A DNA stretch of 27,407 bases from CAZECE01 sp964510525 (GTDB taxonomy: Bacteria; Pseudomonadota; Gammaproteobacteria; Pseudomonadales; JANQJO01), in contig CAZECE010000056.1 in assembly GCA_964510525.1 (NCBI GenBank), positions 1-27,407 of the forward strand. Reading direction: 5' to 3'. The translations under genes were made by a program, and so were the position numbers. The notes beneath the pieces were generated by a model. That model searched no databases. It worked only from the letters and a program-made list of their open reading frames with translations, and was not told the origin of the DNA. The first letter of the stretch is position 1. Every line of letters begins with the position of its first letter. This document shows, one piece after another, positions 15,295 to 23,362 of this stretch.

Positions 15295-16406
15295 AGTATC
15301 AAAAGGGATTTGGACAAAAAAGTCGTGCTTCTCTCAGGCCCGCGCCAGGTAGGGAAAACCACGATTTCCCGCGCGTTATTCGAAAAAGCCCAGTACCTCA
15401 GTTACGACCTCAGCGAGCATGCTCAGATTTTATTGAAAAAAGAATGGTCGCGAGACGTTGATCTGGTCATTTTTGATGAGATCCACAAAATGAATCGTTG
15501 GAAAGCCTGGATTAAAGGCATTTTTGATGTCGAAGGCGTAAGGCCTCGATTAATGATCACCGGTAGTGCGAGACTGGAAACCTTTACCAATGTGGGGGAC
15601 TCTCTGGCTGGTCGATTTTTTGCCTACCGCTTACACCCTTTAGACCTGAAAGAATTGATGCAAGCAGATCCCTCTCAAGAACCCAGAGCTTTGTTGGACA
15701 GACTCCTGCAGTTTTCCGGATTTCCTGAACCTTTTTTAGAAAATGACATCAAGTTTTATCGGCGATGGGAAAAGGCGCACTTGGACGTGATTCTGCGAGA
15801 AGATTTTTTAGGCCTGATGTCCATTACCGACATTACCAAACTGCGAGTGCTCATTGAGTTATTACGCGATCGGGTCAGCAGCCCATGCTCTTATTCCTCT
15901 TTGGCCGAAGATCTTCAGGTCAGCTATAAAACCGTCAAACATTGGCTGGAACTGCTGGAAAGACTGTACATCGTTTTTCGCGCCCCCCCCCCTATTCCAA
16001 AAACATCGCTCGCAGCATCACCAAAATGCCCAAATACTATTTTTATAATGCGGCCTTAGTTCGAGGAGACGAAGGCATACGATTCGAAAACATCGTCGCG
16101 TCTGCGCTGTTAAAAGCCTGTCACCACCAGGTTGATGTCGAAGGCCTGACAGCTGGGCTGCATTATTTACGGGACAAATCAGGCCATGAAATTGATTTTT
16201 TAACCCAAGTTGACGATCAGTTGTGTATGATTGAAGTCAAAAATAAACAAGCCAACATTTCAAAACATTTTAGCGTTTTTGCGAAACAGCTTCCGAACGC
16301 TCGACAGGTACAGTTAGTGAACCACCTGACCGAAGAACGCTCCAATTCGGCTGGCGTCGCGGTGAAAAAAGCTGAAAACTGGCTTCAGGATATGCCTCTT
16401 GGTTGA
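15253..16406 (+). pseudogene. AAA ATPase with DUF4143 domain (second copy), frameshifted at a C10 tract and start lost
   Basis: The first part (to the tract) has Walker A GPRQVGKTT (29-37), Walker B LVIFDEIHKM, ITGSARLE, and a winged-helix segment (YSSLAEDLQVSYKTVKHWLELLERL). The second part, in another frame from the C-run at 15983-15992, continues the family sequence: PPYSKNIARSITKMPKYYFYNAALVRG, then HEIDFL and CMIEVKNK, an intact nuclease-like centre. With eight or eleven C the two parts would join in frame (VFRAPPYSKNIARS fits the family). With ten, the product stops at 16059. Homology begins at IQHSIKRDLDKKVV, but only a TTG inside the antisense HEPN gene is available as start and there is no ribosome site. 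The gene ends 5 bp from the hemE stop. It is either decayed or phase-variable; the missing start favours decay. Confidence 0.8.
15983..15992 (+). repeat. C10 homopolymer tract at the ATPase frameshift
   Basis: Ten consecutive C separate the two frames of the second DUF4143 ATPase. Tracts of this length are prone to slipped-strand length change in bacteria and also to sequencing error. Confidence 0.9.
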
Positions 16407-16411
16407 AGCAC

Positions 16412-17452
16412 TTACCCCTGATGCACCAAACCCACCAGCTCAGCCACCCGTTCAGGGTTCGCCTGGGGGGTGATGCCATGGCCCAGATTAAACACATGAC
16501 CATTAAAGCCTTCAGCCGCTGACAAGATGCGCTGCACTTCAGCTTGCAATCGCTCAGAGGACCCCAACAAAACCGAGGGATCTAAATTACCCTGAAGCGC
16601 TACTTTCGCACCCACCTGCTGAAAAGCGGGCTTCAAGTCCGTCATCCAATCCACGCCCAACGCATCGGCACCACTTTGAGCCATCGCAGGTAACCATTGG
16701 CCACCGCCTTTGGTAAATAAAATGACCGGAATATCTGGATGAGTCTCTTTAATTTTGGAGACCACGTGTTGCATCGGGGCTAAAGAAAACTGAGGGTAGA
16801 GATGAGAAGATAATAACCCACCCCAGGTATCAAAGATCTGAACCGCATTCACGCCCGCCTTAATCTGCAATAACAAATACTCAGACACCGCATCCGACAA
16901 CAAGGATAACAATTTTTCTAATCCATTAGGGTCCGTGTACAACCATTGCTTTAATGTCGCAAAATCCCGACTGCCTCGGCCTTCCACCATGTAAGCCGCC
17001 AAGGTCCAAGGGCTGCCCGAAAAACCAATTAAAGGCACTCGATTTTCCAAACCCGTTTTAATGTGATCGACCGCTTCAAACACATAACTTAAATCGCGCT
17101 CTATATTGAGTTCGGGTAAAGTCGCGAGATCACTCGCAGAGCGCACCGTTTTTTTAAACTTCGGGCCTTCGCCAGCGCTGAAATACAACCCAAGCCCCAT
17201 CGCATCGGGAATGGTCAGAATATCGGAGAATAAAATCGCGGCATCCAGATCAAACCGCTTCAAGGGCTGTAGCGTCACTTCACGCGCTAACGCAGGGCTT
17301 TTGCATAACGTTAAAAAGTCGCCGGCTTGCGATCGCGTTTGCCGATACTCGGGTAGATAACGACCAGCTTGCCGCATCAACCACACCGGGGTTCGATCAA
17401 CCGCCTGACGTTTTAAAGCCCTTAAAAAATTATCGTTTTTAATCACCACCAA
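16412..17452 (-). CDS. hemE: HemE, uroporphyrinogen decarboxylase
   Basis: This cytosolic enzyme removes four carboxyl groups from uroporphyrinogen III to give coproporphyrinogen III in heme synthesis. About 346 residues, the usual length. Motifs: PVWLMRQAGRYLPEYR, DAAILFSDILTIPDAMGLGLYF, GFSGSPWTLAAYMVEG, and near the C-terminus VFNLGHGITPQANPE. There is no ATG: the frame opens with TTG GTG GTG ATT, and alignment to E. coli MTELKNDRYLR favours one of the GTG codons at 17449 or 17446, with AGAGAGA upstream. It follows gltD after 19 bp and so belongs to the end of the gltBD transcript. It converges with the broken ATPase over 5 bp. Confidence 0.96.
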   Translation of the reverse strand: MVVIKNDNFLRALKRQAVDRTPVWLMRQAGRYLPEYRQTRSQAGDFLTLCKSPALAREVTLQPLKRFDLDAAILFSDILTIPDAMGLGLYFSAGEGPKFKKTVRSASDLATLPELNIERDLSYVFEAVDHIKTGLENRVPLIGFSGSPWTLAAYMVEGRGSRDFATLKQWLYTDPNGLEKLLSLLSDAVSEYLLLQIKAGVNAVQIFDTWGGLLSSHLYPQFSLAPMQHVVSKIKETHPDIPVILFTKGGGQWLPAMAQSGADALGVDWMTDLKPAFQQVGAKVALQGNLDPSVLLGSSERLQAEVQRILSAAEGFNGHVFNLGHGITPQANPERVAELVGLVHQG

Positions 17453-17471
17453 ATCTCTCTTTTTTCAAAGC

Positions 17472-18893
17472 TTATACGTTAAGAAAATCCAACATGCCTA
17501 GAGCCGCTTGACGTCCTTCCCATATGGCCGTCACCACTAAGTCGGCACCCCGAACCATGTCACCACCGGCAAAAATTTTAGGATTGCTGGTTTGAAACGC
17601 AAAATTTTGCTGTTCAGCGGCCAGCACACGGCCTCTAGTATCCAATTGAATACCAGCCTCACTGATCCAACTTGGCGGATCAGGCTGAAAACCAAAAGCG
17701 ATGATTACCGCATCCGCTTCAATCTCATGCTCACTACCAGCAACCGGTTCAGGGCGTCGTCGACCCGCCGCATCGGCGTCGCCCAATTGAGTTTCAATGA
17801 ATCGTACGGCGTGGGCTGTGTCGTCACCCACAATCCCAACCGGCTGACGGTTAAATAAAAAGTTCACCCCTTCTTCTCGGGCATTTTTCACTTCACGACG
17901 CGATCCCGGCATATTGGTTTCATCACGCCGATAAACACAGGTCACTGACTTCGCGCCTTGACGAATCGCGGTGCGGTTACAGTCCATTGCGGTATCCCCG
18001 CCACCTAAGACCACAACCCGCTTACCTTGCAGATCAATCAGCGGTTGCTTGGTTTGGTGATACCCTTGGTTGTGGCTCACCTGCCCAATCAAATAATCGA
18101 GTGCGGGATACACACCTGGCAAACCTTCGCCTTTAAAATTCCCGGTGAGCGCTTGGTAGGTTCCCATGCCAATAAAGACCGCATCATAGTCAGCGATCAA
18201 GGCTTCAAAGGCTTTATCGCGACCAATCTCGACATTCAAATAAAACTCAATGCCCATTTCCGTAAAGATTTCACGCCGCTGCTGCATGATGCGTTTTTCT
18301 AATTTAAATTCAGGAATACCAAACGTCAGCAGGCCACCGATTTCGGGGTAGCGATCGTAGACATGAGGCGTCACACCGTTACGCACCAAAACATCAGCAC
18401 ACGCCAATCCCGCAGGACCTGCCCCAACCACCGCTACTTTAAACGCAGTTTTTTCAACGGCGGATAAATCGGGTCGCCAGCCTTGCTGAAAGGCGGTGTC
18501 CGTAATGTATTTTTCAACCGAGCCAATGGTCACCGCGCCAAAATCATCATTTAACGTACAAGCACCTTCACACAGACGGTCTTGCGGACACACACGCCCA
18601 CAGACTTCTGGCAGGCTATTGGTCTGATGACAGAGTTCCGCCGCTTCAATGATACGACCTTCATTCACCAACTTAAGCCAATTGGGAATGTAGTTGTGTA
18701 CCGGGCAAGCCCATTCGCAATACGGGTTACCACAATCTAGGCATCGGTCTGACTGCGAAGCGGCTGATGTGGCTGTTGGTAGCTCGTAAATCTCAATAAA
18801 TTCCGACTGCCTTTTATGTAAAGCACGTAATGCCGGGTCTTGACGCGGGGTCTCTAAGAAATGAAAGGGGTTATTAGTTGTTTTTGAAGTCAT
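17472..18893 (-). CDS. gltD: GltD, glutamate synthase small (beta) subunit
   Basis: This NADPH-oxidising subunit of glutamate synthase feeds electrons through FAD and iron-sulfur clusters to GltB. 473 residues. The N-terminal 4Fe-4S Cys groups are CLDCGNPYCEWACP and VCGRVCPQDRLCEGACT. FAD and NADPH motifs are VAVVGAGPAGLACADVL and VVVLGGGDTAMDCNRTA, and the C-terminal IFAGGDMVRGADLVV is also typical. The ATG shares one base with the gltB TAA stop (TAATG), so translation is coupled and subunit ratio kept. Complete. Confidence 0.97.
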   Translation of the reverse strand: MTSKTTNNPFHFLETPRQDPALRALHKRQSEFIEIYELPTATSAASQSDRCLDCGNPYCEWACPVHNYIPNWLKLVNEGRIIEAAELCHQTNSLPEVCGRVCPQDRLCEGACTLNDDFGAVTIGSVEKYITDTAFQQGWRPDLSAVEKTAFKVAVVGAGPAGLACADVLVRNGVTPHVYDRYPEIGGLLTFGIPEFKLEKRIMQQRREIFTEMGIEFYLNVEIGRDKAFEALIADYDAVFIGMGTYQALTGNFKGEGLPGVYPALDYLIGQVSHNQGYHQTKQPLIDLQGKRVVVLGGGDTAMDCNRTAIRQGAKSVTCVYRRDETNMPGSRREVKNAREEGVNFLFNRQPVGIVGDDTAHAVRFIETQLGDADAAGRRRPEPVAGSEHEIEADAVIIAFGFQPDPPSWISEAGIQLDTRGRVLAAEQQNFAFQTSNPKIFAGGDMVRGADLVVTAIWEGRQAALGMLDFLNV

Positions 18894-21800
18894 TATTCAG
18901 GTCTCGCCACCGACTGCTGCAGCAAGCCATCCAGACTGGCTGCTTTAGGTTTGATCAACCAAAAATCTCGCACATGATCATCAAATTCTTCTAACAAAGA
19001 CCGCCCCCATTGACTCTGAGTATCTTGCACGTACTCACGAATGATCTCTTCTAAATGGTGTTGATACGCCTCCATGGCTTCTTTTCTAATGCGAGTAATG
19101 TCGATTAATTCTCGATTGTAGCGATCCATGAACACCTTGTCGGTATCCAACACATACGCAACACCTCCCGTCATGCCCGCTCCAAAATTATAGCCGGTTG
19201 GCCCCAACACCACGACGACCCCACCTGTCATGTATTCACAACAGTGGTCACCCGCACCTTCCACCACAGCCGTGGCGCCTGAATTGCGGATCGCAAAGCG
19301 TTCACCAGCACGACCGGCTGCAAACAATTTACCGCCGGTGGCGCCATACAAACAGGTATTGCCAATGATCGCGGTTTTCTGGGATTCAAAACGGCTTTGT
19401 TTCGGCGGGAACAACACCACCTTGCCTCCCGCCATGCCTTTAGCAACATAATCGTTGGCGTCACCCTCCACAAATTGATGCAACCCTCCAGCATTCCAAA
19501 CCGCAAAACTTTGCCCGGCTGTGCCTTTATAATGCAACTCAACTGGATTGGATTCCATGCCGAGATTGCCATGTTGAGCCGCAATCACTCCCGATAAGTG
19601 TGCCCCAACTGAGCGATCGCAATTTTGGATTGGGTAATCAAATCGTCCACCTTGACCCGACTCAATGGCAGGCAGCACATCCGTTGCAATGCGTTGCGCC
19701 AAGGCACCTTGATCGTAAGGGTCATTGCGGGCTTGCTGACAAAAATACGGCTCTTCCGCGGTGACGGCCGGTTGCGCCAACAAACCCGACAAATCCAAAC
19801 GGTTTTGTTTCGGCGTTACCCCCTCCACCACTTTTAACAACTGCGTCTGACCGATGATCGCTTCTAAAGAATCAAATCCTAAGCGAGCTAACCAATGTCG
19901 CGTGTCTTCGGCAATAAACTGAAAAAAGCGCGTTACTTTTTCAACATCACCGTGAAAATGATCCGAGCGCAACTGCACTTGTTGCGTTGCAACACCGGTA
20001 GCGCAGTTGTTTAAATGACAGATACGCAAATACTTACAGCCCATCGCGACCATAGGAGTGGTACCAAAACCAAAACTCTCAGCCCCCAAAATAGCCGCTT
20101 TGATCACATCAAGACCGGTTTTAATCCCACCATCAACCTGTAAACGCACCTTGCCCCGCAAGCCATTGGCGCGCAGCGTTTGTTGCACTTCACTTAAACC
20201 CAGCTCCCAAGGTGAGCCCGCATATCGAATCGACGTCAACGGACTGGCCGCCGTGCCACCGTCATACCCGGACACGGTAATCAAATCGGCGTAGGCTTTG
20301 ACCACACCGGCGGCAATGGTCCCGATCCCGGGCGCAGAGACCAGCTTGACTGACACCAAGGCTTTGGGGTTGATTTGTTTTAAATCGTAAATGAGCTGGG
20401 CTAAATCTTCGATCGAATAAATGTCGTGATGCGGCGGTGGTGAAATCAAGGTCACCCCGGGTACCGAATAACGCAGACGCGCAATCAACGCATTGACTTT
20501 ACCACCCGGCAACTGACCGCCTTCGCCTGGCTTTGCTCCTTGGGCAATTTTAATTTGCAGAACTTCCGCACTCATCAAGTACGCTGGAGTCACCCCAAAG
20601 CGCCCTGACGCAATTTGCTTGATTTTGCTGTTTTTGATCGTGTTAAAACGCGCCGGGTCTTCACCGCCTTCGCCTGAATTCGAGCGCGCACCTAACTGGT
20701 TCATCGCCATCGCGAGCGTTTCGTGCGCTTCGGGAGACAAGGCCCCTAACGACATGCCTGCAGAATCAAACCGAGAGGTTAATTGGTCGATGGCCTCGAC
20801 TTGCTCAATCGGCAAGGTTTGTTTCGACTCGGAAACGGCCAATAAATCTCGTAAGTAAGCCACGCCGCGATCTTCAACCGCCGCCACGTAATCCTGATAG
20901 GCCGAAGCATCACCGGTATTGACCGCTTGCTGTAACGACACCACCACATCCGGATTAAACGCATGGTACTCACCGCCATGCACATACTTAATCAAGCCGC
21001 CAGCAGAAACCATTTTTCGCGAGCTCCAGGCAAAGTCGGACAAGGTTTGCTGCTCACTTTGAATGTCATCGTAGTTCATGCCATCAATGCGCGAGACAGC
21101 CCCATCAAAACACTGCTCGGAAACTTCACGCCCAAGGCCGACCAACTCAAACAACTGTGCCCCCCGATAAGACGCAATCGAGGAAATGCCCATTTTGGAG
21201 AGAATTTTCAACAGCCCTTTGGAAATGGCTTTACGGTACTGACGCAACGCCTCAACCTGAGACAACGCCACCTCGTTCTGACGCACCAAATCATCGACGA
21301 TTTGATAGGCCAAATACGGGTAAACTGCAGTCGCGCCGACGCCTATTAACGTCGCACATTGGTGAGCATCGCGAGCACAAGCCGTTTGTACAATAATATT
21401 GGAATCACAGCGCAAACCGGTCGCCACCAAACGGTGATGCACCGCACCTGTTGCTAATAACGCCGGTATGGGCAGCTGCCCTTTTTCTAGATGCCGATCA
21501 CTCAACACCAAAATGACTTTGCCCGAACGCACAGCAGCTTCGACCCGATCGCATAATTTAGTGATCGCGGTACGCAAATCTTTTTTAGCCGGATCAAAAT
21601 AAAGATCAATGCTTTCCGACTGATAATGCGCGTCATCCAGCTGAGTGATTTGCAAAAACTTGCTGCGCGATAATATGGGCGACTTTAAAATCACTCGCCT
21701 GGCACGCTCAGGCGACTCATCAAACACATTGCGCTCTTTACCCAAGCAGGATTCCAACGACATCACGATGGCTTCGCGTAATGGATCAATCGGTGGGTTG

Positions 21801-23362
21801 GTCACTTGCGCAAACTGTTGCCGACAGTAGTCCGCTAACGGGCGGATTTGCCGCGACAACACGGCAGTCGGCGTATCATCGCCCATCGACCCTGTCGCTT
21901 CTTGCCCCATTTCTGCCATTGGCATTAACACCTGACGACGCTCTTCCTGGCTGACCATAAAAAACTTTTGGAACACATTGAGCTCAGCAGCGGACATCGG
22001 GTCAACAGCTTCGGTTTCATCGACAAACTTAGCCTGAATGCGAAACGCATGCTGCTTTAACCAAGCGCGGTAAGGGTGTTGTTGCTTTAAACGGTCTTCA
22101 ATGTCTTTCGTGTGCAGTAACTCACCCGCTTGCGTATCGACGACCAACACCTGGCCAGGCCCAACTCGCCCTTTCGCGACCACGTCTTCAGGTTGATAGC
22201 CAAAGGTACCGATTTCTGACGCTACGGTAATAAAGTCATCCTTGGTCAGCACCCAGCGCGCCGGACGCAAGCCATTGCGATCCAACATACACATGGCGTA
22301 ACGACCGTCCGTTAGCACAATGCCCGCTGGACCATCCCAGGGTTCCATGTGCATGGAGTTATACTCATAAAACGCTCTTGCTTTGGCATCCATATGATCC
22401 ACATTTTGCCAAGCAGGCGGCAACAAGATGCGTGTAGCCTTAAACAGATCCATGCCACCGTTTAAAAGCACATCCAACATATTATCCAACGCGGACGAAT
22501 CAGAGCCCTCTTGATTGACCAAGGAGCCTACCGTCCCTAGCCCGGGCAATAATTCCGTTTGGAATTTTGGGGTGCGCGCAATGGACCATTGGCGATTGCC
22601 TCGAATGGTGTTGATTTCGCCATTGTGCGCCAAATAACGAAACGGCTGCGCCAAAGGCCATTTAGGCAGCGTGTTGGTCGAAAACCGTTGATGGAACACC
22701 ACTATGGACGTAGCCAAAGACTCATCGTTTAAATCCAAATAAAACCGAGGCAAATCTTCTGGCATCACCAAGGCTTTATACACAACCACCGAAGCCGACA
22801 AGCTCGCCACATAAAAATAGTCATCGTCCGTGATCGAAGTTTCCGCATAACGCCGGACGCAATAGAGTTTGCGATTCAACTCTTCGACACTCAAACAGGC
22901 ACTGCCATCAATAAGCAACTGCATGATGGTGGGCAAAGACTGCTGAGCGATGGGTCCGCACACTTGGGCATTAATGGGCACTTCACGCCAGACCAAACTG
23001 ATTAAACCATGCTGCTCAATCAGCTCTTGAATGCGCTCTTTGGCCGCCTCTTGCTGGGTTTTATCAGGGTGTAAAAAAAACATGCCAACGGCTAATTTTG
23101 CGGGCGTCGCTTTCAGTTGCTCAGAGGGCGTGACCCCAAGGGCGTTCAGCTGCTGGAAAAAAAAATCGGTGGGTAAATTTAACGATAAACCACAGCCATC
23201 ACCGGTTCGACCATCCGCTGCAATGCCACCTCGATGAGTCATGCAAGTCAGGGATTCTAATGCCACCTGCAATAAGCGGTGGCTGGCCTGCCCCTGTTGA
23301 TGCGCGACTAGCCCAAAGCCGCACTGATCTCGAACATCTGAAGGATCATACAGGGCGTTCAC
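18893..23362 (-). CDS. gltB: GltB, glutamate synthase large (alpha) subunit
   Basis: This large subunit makes glutamate from glutamine and 2-oxoglutarate. 1489 residues, as expected. The N-terminal nucleophile is C14 in RDQCGFGLVAH, with a 13-residue propeptide to be removed. The glutaminase domain is followed by the central and FMN-binding synthase domains (GEGGEDPARFNTIKNSKIKQIASGRFGV; YDGGTAASPLTSIRYAGSPWELGL). The 3Fe-4S Cys set is CKYLRICHLNNC, and the C-terminal beta-helix is Gly-rich (YKGTAGQSFAVWNAGGL). The start is a GTG overlapping the damX-like TGA by four bases (GTGA), with GGAG five bases upstream. This overlap is unusual since gltB normally has its own leader. Confidence 0.98.
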   Translation of the reverse strand: MNALYDPSDVRDQCGFGLVAHQQGQASHRLLQVALESLTCMTHRGGIAADGRTGDGCGLSLNLPTDFFFQQLNALGVTPSEQLKATPAKLAVGMFFLHPDKTQQEAAKERIQELIEQHGLISLVWREVPINAQVCGPIAQQSLPTIMQLLIDGSACLSVEELNRKLYCVRRYAETSITDDDYFYVASLSASVVVYKALVMPEDLPRFYLDLNDESLATSIVVFHQRFSTNTLPKWPLAQPFRYLAHNGEINTIRGNRQWSIARTPKFQTELLPGLGTVGSLVNQEGSDSSALDNMLDVLLNGGMDLFKATRILLPPAWQNVDHMDAKARAFYEYNSMHMEPWDGPAGIVLTDGRYAMCMLDRNGLRPARWVLTKDDFITVASEIGTFGYQPEDVVAKGRVGPGQVLVVDTQAGELLHTKDIEDRLKQQHPYRAWLKQHAFRIQAKFVDETEAVDPMSAAELNVFQKFFMVSQEERRQVLMPMAEMGQEATGSMGDDTPTAVLSRQIRPLADYCRQQFAQVTNPPIDPLREAIVMSLESCLGKERNVFDESPERARRVILKSPILSRSKFLQITQLDDAHYQSESIDLYFDPAKKDLRTAITKLCDRVEAAVRSGKVILVLSDRHLEKGQLPIPALLATGAVHHRLVATGLRCDSNIIVQTACARDAHQCATLIGVGATAVYPYLAYQIVDDLVRQNEVALSQVEALRQYRKAISKGLLKILSKMGISSIASYRGAQLFELVGLGREVSEQCFDGAVSRIDGMNYDDIQSEQQTLSDFAWSSRKMVSAGGLIKYVHGGEYHAFNPDVVVSLQQAVNTGDASAYQDYVAAVEDRGVAYLRDLLAVSESKQTLPIEQVEAIDQLTSRFDSAGMSLGALSPEAHETLAMAMNQLGARSNSGEGGEDPARFNTIKNSKIKQIASGRFGVTPAYLMSAEVLQIKIAQGAKPGEGGQLPGGKVNALIARLRYSVPGVTLISPPPHHDIYSIEDLAQLIYDLKQINPKALVSVKLVSAPGIGTIAAGVVKAYADLITVSGYDGGTAASPLTSIRYAGSPWELGLSEVQQTLRANGLRGKVRLQVDGGIKTGLDVIKAAILGAESFGFGTTPMVAMGCKYLRICHLNNCATGVATQQVQLRSDHFHGDVEKVTRFFQFIAEDTRHWLARLGFDSLEAIIGQTQLLKVVEGVTPKQNRLDLSGLLAQPAVTAEEPYFCQQARNDPYDQGALAQRIATDVLPAIESGQGGRFDYPIQNCDRSVGAHLSGVIAAQHGNLGMESNPVELHYKGTAGQSFAVWNAGGLHQFVEGDANDYVAKGMAGGKVVLFPPKQSRFESQKTAIIGNTCLYGATGGKLFAAGRAGERFAIRNSGATAVVEGAGDHCCEYMTGGVVVVLGPTGYNFGAGMTGGVAYVLDTDKVFMDRYNRELIDITRIRKEAMEAYQHHLEEIIREYVQDTQSQWGRSLLEEFDDHVRDFWLIKPKAASLDGLLQQSVARPE

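Noticed and set aside
15942..16406. A separate 154-residue gene starting at 15942
   Set aside because: Its first residues are an out-of-frame reading of the ATPase winged-helix region; the family sequence resumes only after the C10 tract, so it is the second half of one broken gene.
18893..23362. Many open frames of 60-130 codons on the plus strand opposite gltB, and similar ones opposite relA, rlmD and cysM
   Set aside because: They are shadows of long real genes, with no family motifs and no ribosome sites; composition follows codon bias on the opposite strand.
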